From positions 96,083 to 160,082 of the forward strand of contig NZ_JAAOYV010000003.1 in NCBI RefSeq assembly GCF_011759585.1: 64,000 nucleotides of DNA, written 5' to 3'. The translations under genes and the position numbers were made by a program. Origin of the DNA: Frigoribacterium endophyticum (GTDB lineage Bacteria; Actinomycetota; Actinomycetes; Actinomycetales; Microbacteriaceae). Shown one piece after another: positions 28,610 to 36,393 of the stretch (positions within the stretch are counted from its first letter, which is position 1; each line of letters opens with the position of its first letter). The notes beneath the pieces are model-generated. The model was not told where the DNA came from. It ran no database searches and saw nothing but the letters and a program-made list of their open reading frames with translations.

Positions 28610-29157
28610 CCGACGCACGCACGCAGCTCATCCAGTTCATCGGCTCCGAGGCCGTCTTCCACGGCGACTTCACGCTCACGAGCGGCAAGAAGGCGTCGTA
28701 CTACATCGACCTCCGGAAGGTGAGCCTCGACCACCGCGTCGCGCCCCTGATCGGCCGGGTCATGGTCGACCTGATCGACGAGGTCCCCGACGTCTTCGCC
28801 GTCGGCGGCCTCACGATGGGCGCCGACCCGATCGCCGCCGCCGTGCTGCACCAGGGCGTGGCCCTGGGCAAGGACTACGACGCCTTCGTCGTCCGCAAGG
28901 AGCCCAAGGACCACGGCCGTGGTCGGCAGGTCGAGGGCCCCGACCTGGCGGGCAAGCGCGTGGTCGTGCTCGAGGACACCTCGACGACCGGCGGCTCGCC
29001 CCTCACCGCGGCCCGGGCCCTCGAGGCGGTCGGGGCCGAGATCGCGGCCGTCGCCGTCGTCGTCGACCGGAGCACCGGAGCCCGTGAGGTGATCGAGGCG
29101 GCCGGCTACCCCTACTACGCGGCCATCGGCTTGGCCGACCTGGGGCTGGAGCCGTGA
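28606..29157 (+). CDS. pyrE: Orotate phosphoribosyltransferase
   Basis: 183 residues from GTG at 28606 (GTGA overlap). Converts orotate and PRPP to OMP in pyrimidine synthesis. Motifs are FTLTSGKKASYYIDLRKVSL, GGLTMGADPIAAAVLHQG, the FVVRKEPKDHG segment and the PRPP-binding loop VVVLEDTSTTGGSPLTAA. Normal length. It is embedded between a glycan polymerase gene and a septum-formation gene, with 4-bp overlaps on both sides. Confidence 0.95.
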   Translation: MTDARTQLIQFIGSEAVFHGDFTLTSGKKASYYIDLRKVSLDHRVAPLIGRVMVDLIDEVPDVFAVGGLTMGADPIAAAVLHQGVALGKDYDAFVVRKEPKDHGRGRQVEGPDLAGKRVVVLEDTSTTGGSPLTAARALEAVGAEIAAVAVVVDRSTGAREVIEAAGYPYYAAIGLADLGLEP

Positions 29158-31334
29158 CCGACGACCGGCCCGGGCGCGACGAGGCGCCCGAGCCCGACGA
29201 CGCCAGCGACTGGCTCGCGGCCCAGTTCGACGGCGAGGGCGTGCCGACCGACGAGGAGCTCCCGCCGGAGGGCGGCACCTCGACCGAAGGGGGCGACGAG
29301 CCCGACCTGCCCGATCTGCCTGACGAGCCCGTCGTGAGCCCCGAGCCCGACGCGGCGACGACCGCGCTCTCGTTCTCCTCCCAGGCCGACGCCGCCCCGA
29401 CCGAGGCGCCCCGCGCCCCGCTCGCCGTCCCGCCGCCGCCCGCGGCCGGCGACGACGTCCCGCGGAGCGGCGGCCACCCCCTGGCGCTCGACCTGGGCGC
29501 CCTGGCCGGCACCGTCCCCCCCGCGACGCCCTCCGGGCCCGTCTCCGGGAGCGAGCCCGGCGGGAAGCACGAGCCCCAGCCCGAGCCCCAGCCCGAGTCC
29601 ACGCCGCAGCCCGAGCCCGGCCACGACGGAGCCGCCGAGGTCCCCGGCCCGTTCACCGCCCTGCTCGCGGCGGCCCCGGCTGCGGGCTCCGCGCCTCCCG
29701 CGTCCTTCGACTGGGAGGCCCTGCCGCCCGCCTCGGCGCCCGCCGGCGAGGCCCCCGAGGAGTCGCGGGTCGAGACCGACCTGCCGACGCGCGCCCTCGA
29801 GGTGCCCGCGGCCCCGGTCCCGGGGGCAGCGGATGAGGCGACGCCCGAGCCCGAGCCCGAGCCCGAGCCGGAGCCCGAGCCCCGGACCGAGCCGGACCCC
29901 TCTCCCGACGTCGCGCCGCCGGCGGAGTTCGTGGCGGTGTCGCCCGCCGAGCCTCAGCCGGTGCAGGACGCCGCGGGCTCGACCGCTCCCTGGTGGGTGG
30001 AGGAGCACCACGAGATGACCCGCCGCGAGCGTCGCCTCGCCGAGGCGGCGGGCGTGGCCGTGCCTCCGGCGCAGCCGCTCTCGTCACCGCCCGCGCCGCT
30101 GCTCGACGGCGACGGCGCCCCCGCCGTCGCTCCGGCTGTGCAGCCGTCCGCGTCGGCGTCGGCGCCGGTCGTCGAGCCCTCGTTCACCCAGATCCTCGGC
30201 ATCGTGCCGCTGGCGGGCCGGGCCGCCGACCGTGACCCGTCCGGCGACCCGGACGCCCTCGACGACGTCCCCGGTGAGGTCGAGTCCGACGCGGGCCGTG
30301 ACGATCCGGTCGTCGAGGACGTCCCCCTCGAGGTCGACCGTCTCGACGCCGAGACGCTCGGCACGCCCGGCGCCGACGACGCGGTGACGAGGTCGTGGTC
30401 GCTGGGCGGCGACGACGCCGAGCGCGACGAGGCGACGCCGACCGACCTCGGGGGCGCGGCCCCTGTCGCGCCTCCCGGCGCCGCCGCCTCCGGGTTCCCG
30501 GAGCCCTACCGCCCGCCCGCGGTGCCGTCCGCTCCCGCCGAGCCCGTCGAGCGCGCGCGCACCGCGCCTCCCGAGGCCGCGGGCGAGCTCCCCGGCCTCT
30601 CGTTCGGGGCAGGGGCAGGGGCAGGCGCTGACGGCCCGGCCCGCGCCTCCTCGGCCTGGGTGCCGCCCACGGCGGCCGGGGCTCCCGACGAGCGCCGCGG
30701 CGGGGCGCGGCCCGCCGGCCGGCTCGCCGCGCTCACCGGGTCGCCGCGCAGTCGGCTCGTGCTCTTCGTCGTCGGCGCCGCGGTCGTCGTCGTCCTCGCG
30801 CTCGTCGCCCTCTTCTTCCTCGGCCGCTCCCTGTTCTCCGGCGACTCGGCCTCCGCCGACCCCGCGGCGACCAGCGAGCCCGCCTCGGCGCCGACCACGG
30901 TGACGGCCGCCCCGGCCCCCGTCGAGGAGTCCGCCGCCGCCACCGGGCCGCTCGCGGCGGGCAGCCACCCCTGGAGCGACCTGCAGGGCGGAGAGTGCTT
31001 CTCGTCGTTCGAGAACGCGTGGCAGCAGGACTACGACGTGGTGGACTGCGCGGCACCGCACGTCGCCCAGCTGGCGTCGCAGGGCGCACTGCCCGGTGAC
31101 GCCGGGGCGCCCTGGCCGGGCTCGGAGACCCTGCAGAACCAGATGTCGGTGCTGTGCACGTCGCCCGAGGCCCTCGACCTCACGGCCGCCGGGGCGTACC
31201 GCGACGTCCAGTTCGTCGCGAGCTGGCCGGTCACGGCCGCCGACTGGGACGCGGGCGACCGCACCTACTCGTGCTTCGTGACGCGCTCGAGCGGCGAGCC
31301 CTTCACCACGAGCCTCGCGCCGACGGCGGGCTGA
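29154..31334 (+). CDS. Membrane protein with long disordered arm and septum-formation domain
   Basis: 726 residues from GTG at 29154 (GTGA overlap with pyrE). Residues 1-530 are Pro/Glu/Asp/Ala-rich and probably disordered and cytoplasmic, including a (PE)n stretch near residue 230. One transmembrane helix follows (LVLFVVGAAVVVVLALVALF). The extracytoplasmic C-terminus (LQGGECFSSFENAW, VDCAAPHVAQL, DRTYSCFVTRSSGEPF) has four spaced cysteines and matches the septum-formation (Septum_form) family. In actinobacteria that family is linked loosely to division and envelope function. The disordered arm makes it unusually long. Confidence 0.78.
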   Translation: MTDDRPGRDEAPEPDDASDWLAAQFDGEGVPTDEELPPEGGTSTEGGDEPDLPDLPDEPVVSPEPDAATTALSFSSQADAAPTEAPRAPLAVPPPPAAGDDVPRSGGHPLALDLGALAGTVPPATPSGPVSGSEPGGKHEPQPEPQPESTPQPEPGHDGAAEVPGPFTALLAAAPAAGSAPPASFDWEALPPASAPAGEAPEESRVETDLPTRALEVPAAPVPGAADEATPEPEPEPEPEPEPRTEPDPSPDVAPPAEFVAVSPAEPQPVQDAAGSTAPWWVEEHHEMTRRERRLAEAAGVAVPPAQPLSSPPAPLLDGDGAPAVAPAVQPSASASAPVVEPSFTQILGIVPLAGRAADRDPSGDPDALDDVPGEVESDAGRDDPVVEDVPLEVDRLDAETLGTPGADDAVTRSWSLGGDDAERDEATPTDLGGAAPVAPPGAAASGFPEPYRPPAVPSAPAEPVERARTAPPEAAGELPGLSFGAGAGAGADGPARASSAWVPPTAAGAPDERRGGARPAGRLAALTGSPRSRLVLFVVGAAVVVVLALVALFFLGRSLFSGDSASADPAATSEPASAPTTVTAAPAPVEESAAATGPLAAGSHPWSDLQGGECFSSFENAWQQDYDVVDCAAPHVAQLASQGALPGDAGAPWPGSETLQNQMSVLCTSPEALDLTAAGAYRDVQFVASWPVTAADWDAGDRTYSCFVTRSSGEPFTTSLAPTAG

Positions 31335-31353
31335 CGCCCGAGCCGGGGGCGTC
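31333..31353. terminator. GC hairpin between convergent genes
   Basis: GACGCCC and GGGCGTC form a 7-bp stem with a 7-base loop. It lies immediately after the stop of the septum-formation-domain gene and before the stop of the converging HAD gene, so it may serve both. Confidence 0.5.
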
Positions 31354-31361
31354 GACGGCGC

Positions 31362-32174
31362 CTAGAGCTCGGAGGGCACGACGTCGCTCTCGAGCGGCTC
31401 GGCCCGGACGAGCTCGTGCACCCCGCTCAGCACCTCGTTGGGCCGGAACGGGTACCGGTCGATCTCGGCCTGGTCGCTGATCCCGGTCATGACGAGGATG
31501 GTGTGCAGGCCCGCCTCGATGCCGGCCATGATGTCGGTGTCCATCCGGTCGCCGATCATCGCGGTGTTCTCGCTGTGCGCCCCGATGCGGTTCATCGCCG
31601 ACCGGAACATCATCGGGTTCGGCTTGCCCACCACGTAGGGCGTCTTGCCCGTGGCGGCCTGGATCATCGCGGCGATGGCGCCCGTGGCGGGCAGGACGCC
31701 CTCGGCGCTCGGCCCCGTCGCGTCCGGGTTCGTCACGATGAACCGCGCCCCGGCCCGGATCAGCCGGACAGCCTTCGTGATGGCGTCGAACGAGTAGTTG
31801 CGGGTCTCGCCGACCACGACGTAGTCGGGGGCCGTCTCGGTCATGATGAACCCGGCCTCGTGCATCGCGGTGGTCATGCCCGCCTCGCCGATCACGAAGG
31901 CGGAGCCGCCGGGCATCTGCGACCGGCAGAAGTCGGCCGTCGCGAGGGCCGAGGTCCAGATGCGCTCCTCGGGCACGTCGAGCCCGGAGGCGCGGAGGCG
32001 CGCGGCCAGGTCGCGCGGCGTGAAGATCGAGTTGTTGGTGAGGACGAGGTAGGGCGTGCCCTCGTCCTGCCACTGCTGGATGAGGTCGGCCGCCCCCGGC
32101 AGAGCGTGGTTCTCGTGCACGAGCACGCCGTCCATGTCGGTCAGCCAGCACTCCACGTCGCTTCGATCAGCCAT
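31362..32174 (-). CDS. HAD-IIA (NagD-like) sugar phosphatase
   Basis: 270 residues from ATG at 32174. HAD-superfamily phosphatase with the C2 cap of NagD, acting on phosphosugars or nucleotides. Motif I LTDMDGVL holds the nucleophile Asp13 and acid/base Asp15; motif II VLTNNS; motif III VGKPNPMMF; motif IV MIGDRMDTDIMAGIEAG. The cap lies in between. Substrate not predictable. Located between the septum-formation-domain gene and the ACP/KASIII cluster, on the opposite strand. Confidence 0.9.
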   Translation of the reverse strand: MADRSDVECWLTDMDGVLVHENHALPGAADLIQQWQDEGTPYLVLTNNSIFTPRDLAARLRASGLDVPEERIWTSALATADFCRSQMPGGSAFVIGEAGMTTAMHEAGFIMTETAPDYVVVGETRNYSFDAITKAVRLIRAGARFIVTNPDATGPSAEGVLPATGAIAAMIQAATGKTPYVVGKPNPMMFRSAMNRIGAHSENTAMIGDRMDTDIMAGIEAGLHTILVMTGISDQAEIDRYPFRPNEVLSGVHELVRAEPLESDVVPSEL

Positions 32175-32250
32175 GGCGACACTGTACCGGCGACCACTGT
32201 GGCGACGGAGCGGGTCGACGGGGGCATGTACGCACAGGGCATGCAGGCGC

Positions 32251-32274
32251 TATCCTGTGTTCCACATGTCACGA
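32251..32274 (+). promoter_or_regulatory. Promoter and box F for the acyl-transfer cluster
   Basis: TATCCT at 32251-32256 is the likely -10. ACATGTCACGA at 32264-32274 (8 of the 10 fixed positions of ACATGTNACAT) follows, covering the expected start of transcription, with GAAGGAG about 5 bases before the ATG at 32285. The position fits repression. Confidence 0.5.
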
Positions 32275-32284
32275 AGGAGACTCC

Positions 32285-32530
32285 ATGGACACCTCATCGC
32301 TGCTCGACACCGTCGCCTCCGTGGCCCTGGTCGACCGCGGCCGCGTGCAGCCCGGCACGGCGCTCGCTGACCTCGGCTGGGACTCCCTCACCGACGTGAG
32401 CCTGATCGTCGAGCTCGAGGTCGGGCGCGGGCTCCTCGTCCAGCCCGCCGACCTGGCGTCCTGTCGGACGGTCGACGACGTCCTGGCGGTCGTCCGCGCC
32501 GCGGGCCCGACCGTCGACGCCGCGTCGTGA
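32285..32530 (+). CDS. Acyl carrier protein 1
   Basis: 81 residues. Helical carrier fold with the phosphopantetheine attachment site LGWDSLTDVSL, Ser34. It differs from the housekeeping AcpP (whose motif is usually LGADSLDxVE) and is encoded next to its own condensing enzyme, so it is probably a dedicated carrier. GAAGGAG gives a good ribosome site. The stop overlaps the next GTG (GTGA). Expected partners are the KASIII encoded at 32527 and a phosphopantetheinyl transferase elsewhere in the genome. Confidence 0.9.
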   Translation: MDTSSLLDTVASVALVDRGRVQPGTALADLGWDSLTDVSLIVELEVGRGLLVQPADLASCRTVDDVLAVVRAAGPTVDAAS

Positions 32531-33558
32531 CCGTGCCCGTGGCCGTGCCCGTGCACGCGCAGCTGGCCGCCCTCTCGTCGTACCTCCCCGAGGCGGTGCT
32601 GACGGACGACGACCTCGTCGCCCAGCACCCCGGCTGGGACGTCGCGCGCGCCGCGGCCAGCACGGGCGTGCACGCCCGGCACGTCGCGGCCCCGGGGGAG
32701 TGGACGTCGCACCTGGCGGCGGCCGCCGTCCGGCGGCTGCTCGCCGAGCACGACCTCGACCCCGCGAGCGTCGACGCCCTGATCGTCTGCACCCAGAGCC
32801 CCGACCTCGTGCTGCCCGCCACGGCCTGCCTCGTCCAGGAGCGTGCGGGCCTCGGGTCGCACGTCGCGGCGCTCGACGTCTCGCTCGGCTGCTCGGGGTG
32901 GGTCTACGGCCTCGCGCTCGCCCGGGGCCTCGTCGAGACGGGGCAGGCGGAGCGCGTGGTGCTCGTCACGGCCGACGCCCTGACGCGCCTCGTGAACCCC
33001 GGCGACCCGCAGCTCCGGGTGCTCTTCGGCGACGCGGCGACGGCGGCGCTCGTCACCGGGGGCGCCGACGGCCCGCGGTTCCTCGGCGCCACCTTCGGCA
33101 CGGACGGGCGGGGGGTCCGCCACCTGCTCGCGGTCAACGGCGGCCTAGCCTCGGGCGAGGAGCGCGCGCCGGGGTCGTCGCCGGAGGCGCGGGGGCTGAC
33201 CCCGTCGGGCCGTGACGTCCACATGGACGGCCCCGAGGTGTTCGCCTTCACCCTGCGCACGGTCCCGGGGGCCCTCGACACCTGCCTCCGACGGGCGGGG
33301 CTGACCGTCGACGACGTCGACCTCTTCGTCTTCCACCAGGCCAACGCGGTGATGCTGGAGAGCCTCCGGCGCCGCATCGGCCTCCCGCGGGAGAAGTTCA
33401 TGGTCGACCTAGCCACGACGGGCAACACGGCCTCGTCGTCCGTGCCCCTCGCGCTGCAGGCCGCCGTCCGTGCCGGGCGTGCGGGGACGGGCGACCGGGT
33501 CGCCCTGGTGGGCTTCGGCATCGGCTACTCGTGGGCCGCCGTCGTCGTCCGGCTCTGA
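32527..33558 (+). CDS. KASIII-type 3-oxoacyl-ACP synthase 1
   Basis: 343 residues from GTG at 32527. FabH-like thiolase-fold enzyme condensing an acyl-CoA or acyl-ACP with malonyl-ACP. The catalytic triad is complete: Cys122 in SLGCSGWVYG, His270 in VFHQAN, Asn300 in TTGNTASSS. The C-terminal glycine loop VGFGIGYSW is normal. It is 43-45% identical by eye to the second KASIII at 35294 over matched motifs (not calculated). Coupled to ACP1. Housekeeping FabH is normally encoded with fabD and fabF; this genomic setting indicates a specialised product. Confidence 0.9.
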   Translation: MTVPVAVPVHAQLAALSSYLPEAVLTDDDLVAQHPGWDVARAAASTGVHARHVAAPGEWTSHLAAAAVRRLLAEHDLDPASVDALIVCTQSPDLVLPATACLVQERAGLGSHVAALDVSLGCSGWVYGLALARGLVETGQAERVVLVTADALTRLVNPGDPQLRVLFGDAATAALVTGGADGPRFLGATFGTDGRGVRHLLAVNGGLASGEERAPGSSPEARGLTPSGRDVHMDGPEVFAFTLRTVPGALDTCLRRAGLTVDDVDLFVFHQANAVMLESLRRRIGLPREKFMVDLATTGNTASSSVPLALQAAVRAGRAGTGDRVALVGFGIGYSWAAVVVRL

Positions 33559-33587
33559 GGGGGCTGTCGGTGGATCAACCGGTCTGC

Positions 33588-33593
33588 TAATGT
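33588..33593 (+). promoter_or_regulatory. Putative -10 before acyl carrier protein 2
   Basis: TAATGT in the 91-bp gap between KASIII 1 and ACP 2, followed by ATCAATAGCACATC, a poor match to the repeated box. ACP 2 may therefore start a second transcription unit. Confidence 0.3.
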
Positions 33594-33649
33594 ATCAATA
33601 GCACATCAGCCATGTCCCCGCGCGGGGGCTCGACCCGAAGGGCCCTCCC

Positions 33650-33883
33650 GTGGAGACCTCCGACCTGCTCGCCCTCGTCCACGACCTCGTCGAGGCCGAC
33701 GTCAGCGTCACGGCGCTCTCGCTCGACGACCAGCTCGACGACCTCGGCTGGGACTCCCTGTCGAACGTCGAGTTCATCGCCCGGGTCGACGTCGCCCTCG
33801 GCGTCACCGTCGACGCGCAGCGCCTCGCCGACTGCACCACCGTCCGCGACCTGCACGACCTCACCCTCCCGTCCGTCGCGTGA
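33650..33883 (+). CDS. Acyl carrier protein 2
   Basis: 77 residues from GTG at 33650 (GAAGGG upstream). The attachment site is LGWDSLSNVEF, Ser36, and the rest has the acidic helix II of carrier proteins. It is a clear relative of ACP 1 (the same DDLGWDSL pattern). The 4-bp overlap with the SDR gene indicates coupled expression. The two ACP genes may load different acyl chains or belong to the two KASIII enzymes respectively. Confidence 0.9.
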   Translation: METSDLLALVHDLVEADVSVTALSLDDQLDDLGWDSLSNVEFIARVDVALGVTVDAQRLADCTTVRDLHDLTLPSVA

Positions 33884-34629
33884 CCACCTCGACCGCCCCG
33901 CTCGTCCTCGTGACCGGCGCCTCGTCCGGCATCGGGCGTGCCACGGCGCTCGACCTGGCCGCGAGGGGCCACCGGATCGCCGCGGCCGGCCGCGACGTCG
34001 ACCGGCTCGCCGCCGTCCTGGCGGAGCTCCCGGGCGAGGGTCACGCTTCCTGGGTCGCCGACCTCGCCGACCCCGACGCCTGCAGCACCCTCGTCGACCG
34101 CGTCGTCACCGACCAGGGGCCCCTGAGCGGGCTGGCGCACTGCGCCGGCGTCCAGGCCGTCCAGCCCGTCCGCGCGTCGTCGGCCGAGCTGGTCGACCAG
34201 ATGCTGACGATCAACGTGCTGTCGGCGCTGCAGCTCACGCGGGCGTTCCGCCGGCGGTCCTGCCGGGTGGAGGGCGCCTCCGTCGTCCTGGTCTCGTCGG
34301 TGCTGGGCCTCGTCGGCCAGCCCGGCGCAGCCGCGTACTCCGCCTCGAAGGGGGCCGTCGTCACGATGACCAAGTCGTTGGCGCTCGAGCTGGCCCGGGA
34401 GTCCATCCGGGTCAACTGCGTCTGCCCGGGCACCGTGGTGACGCCGATGATCGACCAGCTGCGGCGCGCCATCGGGCCGGAGGGGCTCCAGCGGGTCGTC
34501 GACGCCCACCCTCTCGGCCTGGGCCGCGCGGAGGACGTCGCGGCCGCCGTGCGCTTCCTGCTCTCGGACGACGCGGGGTGGATCACCGGCAGTTCGCTCG
34601 TCGTCGACGGCGGGTACACGGCGCGATGA
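33880..34629 (+). CDS. FabG-like short-chain dehydrogenase/reductase
   Basis: 249 residues from GTG at 33880. Classical SDR with cofactor motif TGASSGIG (residues 12-19), NNAG equivalent AHCAG, catalytic Ser140, Tyr153 and Lys157 (VSSVLG, YSASK), and a PGTVVTPM loop. FabG-type enzymes reduce 3-oxoacyl-ACP to 3-hydroxyacyl-ACP, which fits the two ACP and two KASIII genes around it. A sugar substrate cannot be excluded. Confidence 0.9.
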   Translation: MTTSTAPLVLVTGASSGIGRATALDLAARGHRIAAAGRDVDRLAAVLAELPGEGHASWVADLADPDACSTLVDRVVTDQGPLSGLAHCAGVQAVQPVRASSAELVDQMLTINVLSALQLTRAFRRRSCRVEGASVVLVSSVLGLVGQPGAAAYSASKGAVVTMTKSLALELARESIRVNCVCPGTVVTPMIDQLRRAIGPEGLQRVVDAHPLGLGRAEDVAAAVRFLLSDDAGWITGSSLVVDGGYTAR

Positions 34630-35297
34630 CCTCGCCACCGTCCGCCGCGGATCGTGGCCGCCTCGTCCTCGTCGGGGCCGGAGGTGCCGGGCACGAGGTC
34701 GCTGCGATGATCTCGTCCGCGGTCGGCTGGCGCGACGCACGAGGCATCGGCGACGTGGTGTTCGTCGACGACGTCGCCCGCGGACCGGGCGTCGTCTCGA
34801 CCGTCGAGGCGCACGGGCCCCGGCCCGGCGACCTCGTCCTCTGCACCATCGCCGACCCGTCCGCCCGGCGCCGGGTGACGGGGGCGCTCGCGGAGAAGGG
34901 CGCCGTCTTCACGACCTTCGTGCACGAGACCGTCATCCTCCTGGCCGGGGCGGAGCTCGGCCACGGATCGGTGCTCTTCCCCCACGTGGTCGTGTCGACC
35001 TCGACGCGCATCGGCCGTCACGCCCTGCTCAACACCGGGGCCCTCGTCGGCCACCACGTCGTCGTCGGCGACCACGTCTCCGTCCACGGGTACGCCCAGC
35101 TGCTGGGCGCCGTGACAGTCGGCGACGGCGCGGTCGTGGGCAGCTCGGCCACCGTCCTGCCGCGAGCGCGCGTCGGGGCCGGAGCGACGGTCGGGGCCGG
35201 GAGCGTCGTGCTCCGACGGGTCGCGCCCGGCGACACCGTCTTCGGCAACCCGGCGGTCGTGGTGACCTCCGCCGGCCGCGCGGCGGGGAGTCCGTGA
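34626..35297 (+). CDS. PglD/NeuD-family sugar N- or O-acyltransferase
   Basis: 223 residues from ATG at 34626 (ATGA overlap). The N-terminal Rossmann-like domain for UDP-sugar binding (LVLVGAGGAGHEVAAMI) and the left-handed beta-helix of hexapeptide repeats (GHGSVLFPHVVVSTSTRIG, VGHHVVVGDHVSV, GDGAVVGSSATVL, GAGSVVLRRV) are typical of PglD and NeuD. His residues in the VGHHVVVGDH turn correspond in position to the catalytic base. PglD normally uses acetyl-CoA to acetylate the C4 amine of the UDP-bacillosamine precursor. Its coupling here to ACP/KASIII/SDR genes suggests an acyl-ACP donor, which is inference. Confidence 0.88.
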   Translation: MTSPPSAADRGRLVLVGAGGAGHEVAAMISSAVGWRDARGIGDVVFVDDVARGPGVVSTVEAHGPRPGDLVLCTIADPSARRRVTGALAEKGAVFTTFVHETVILLAGAELGHGSVLFPHVVVSTSTRIGRHALLNTGALVGHHVVVGDHVSVHGYAQLLGAVTVGDGAVVGSSATVLPRARVGAGATVGAGSVVLRRVAPGDTVFGNPAVVVTSAGRAAGSP

Positions 35298-36316
35298 CCG
35301 CGCCGCGGCGGTTCGCCGCCCTCCGAGCGGTGGCAGGGCACGTGCCCGACACCGTCGTCGACAACGCCCGGCTCGACGCTGAGCTGGCCCCGGTCAGCGT
35401 GGCGAAGATCGCGGCGAAGACCGGGATCGACAGACGCCGCGTCGTCGCGCTCGGCGAGACGACCGCCGACCTCGCCGTGGCCGCCGCGGAGGCCCTCTTC
35501 CATGAGCAGGGGCTGAAGAGGGCGAGCATCGACTTCGTGCTGCTCTGCACCCAGACGCCCGACCACGCCATGCCGTCGACCTCGTGCCTCGTGCAGGACC
35601 GCCTGGGCCTGCGCACCGACGTCGGCGCGTTCGACCTCGGCATGGGCTGCTCGGGCTACGTCTACGGCCTCGGCGCCGCGTCCGCGCTCATCGACTCGGG
35701 GCAGGCCGACTCGGTCCTGCTGCTCACCGCCGACACCCTGAGCCGCTACGTGAACCCCTCCGACGCCCCGCTCCGCACGATCTTCGGCGACGGGGCCAGC
35801 GCGACCCTCGTCTCCGCGTCGGCCGGGTCGCCGACGTTCCGGGGCTTCAGCTACGGGACGGACGGCTCCGGCGCGCGACACCTCATCGTGCCCACCGGCG
35901 GCCTCGCCGACGGCGACCGTCTCGCTCCTGCGGCGTCGCCGGAGGCGCGGGGCCTCGAGAGCAACGGTCACGACCTCTTCATGGACGGCGCCGAGGTCTT
36001 CGGCTTCGCGCTGCGCGCGGTGCCGCGAGCGGTCGCGGAGACCCTCGCCCGCGCCGATCTCACCCTCGACGACATCGACGCCGTCGTGCTGCACCAGGCG
36101 AACGCCTTCATGCTCGAGACGCTGCGACGCAAGCTCGACCTCTCGCCGGAGAAGTTCGTGGTGGAGATGAGCGACGTGGGCAACACGACGTCGTCGTCGA
36201 TCCCCCTGGCCCTGGCGGCGGCCCTGCAGACGGGCCAGGTCCGCCCGGGCATGCGGCTCCTCCTGGTCGGCTTCGGCGTCGGTCTCTCCTGGGGGGCCGT
36301 GGTCGTCGACCTCTGA
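35294..36316 (+). CDS. KASIII-type 3-oxoacyl-ACP synthase 2
   Basis: 340 residues from GTG at 35294 (GTGA overlap). Same family as the 32527 product. Triad complete: Cys119 in GMGCSGYVYG, His267 in VLHQAN, Asn297 in DVGNTTSSS. Last gene of the SDR/acyltransferase run. Two different KASIII enzymes in one cluster suggest either two rounds of extension, two starter specificities, or a heteromeric pair. No acyltransferase of the FabD type is present, so malonyl-ACP would come from housekeeping enzymes or from direct use of CoA esters. Confidence 0.9.
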   Translation: MTAPRRFAALRAVAGHVPDTVVDNARLDAELAPVSVAKIAAKTGIDRRRVVALGETTADLAVAAAEALFHEQGLKRASIDFVLLCTQTPDHAMPSTSCLVQDRLGLRTDVGAFDLGMGCSGYVYGLGAASALIDSGQADSVLLLTADTLSRYVNPSDAPLRTIFGDGASATLVSASAGSPTFRGFSYGTDGSGARHLIVPTGGLADGDRLAPAASPEARGLESNGHDLFMDGAEVFGFALRAVPRAVAETLARADLTLDDIDAVVLHQANAFMLETLRRKLDLSPEKFVVEMSDVGNTTSSSIPLALAAALQTGQVRPGMRLLLVGFGVGLSWGAVVVDL

Positions 36317-36393
36317 CGCCCGCCGGGCGACGAGGGGGATCGACGCCGCGGCCCGTTCGTCAGCGCGCATCCAGCACGGGTCGGGCTGGACCT

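Noticed and set aside
32285..36316. A polyketide or non-ribosomal peptide cluster
   Set aside because: There is no modular synthase, FabD-type acyltransferase domain, thioesterase or adenylation domain; only free-standing ACP, KASIII, SDR and a PglD-like acyltransferase.
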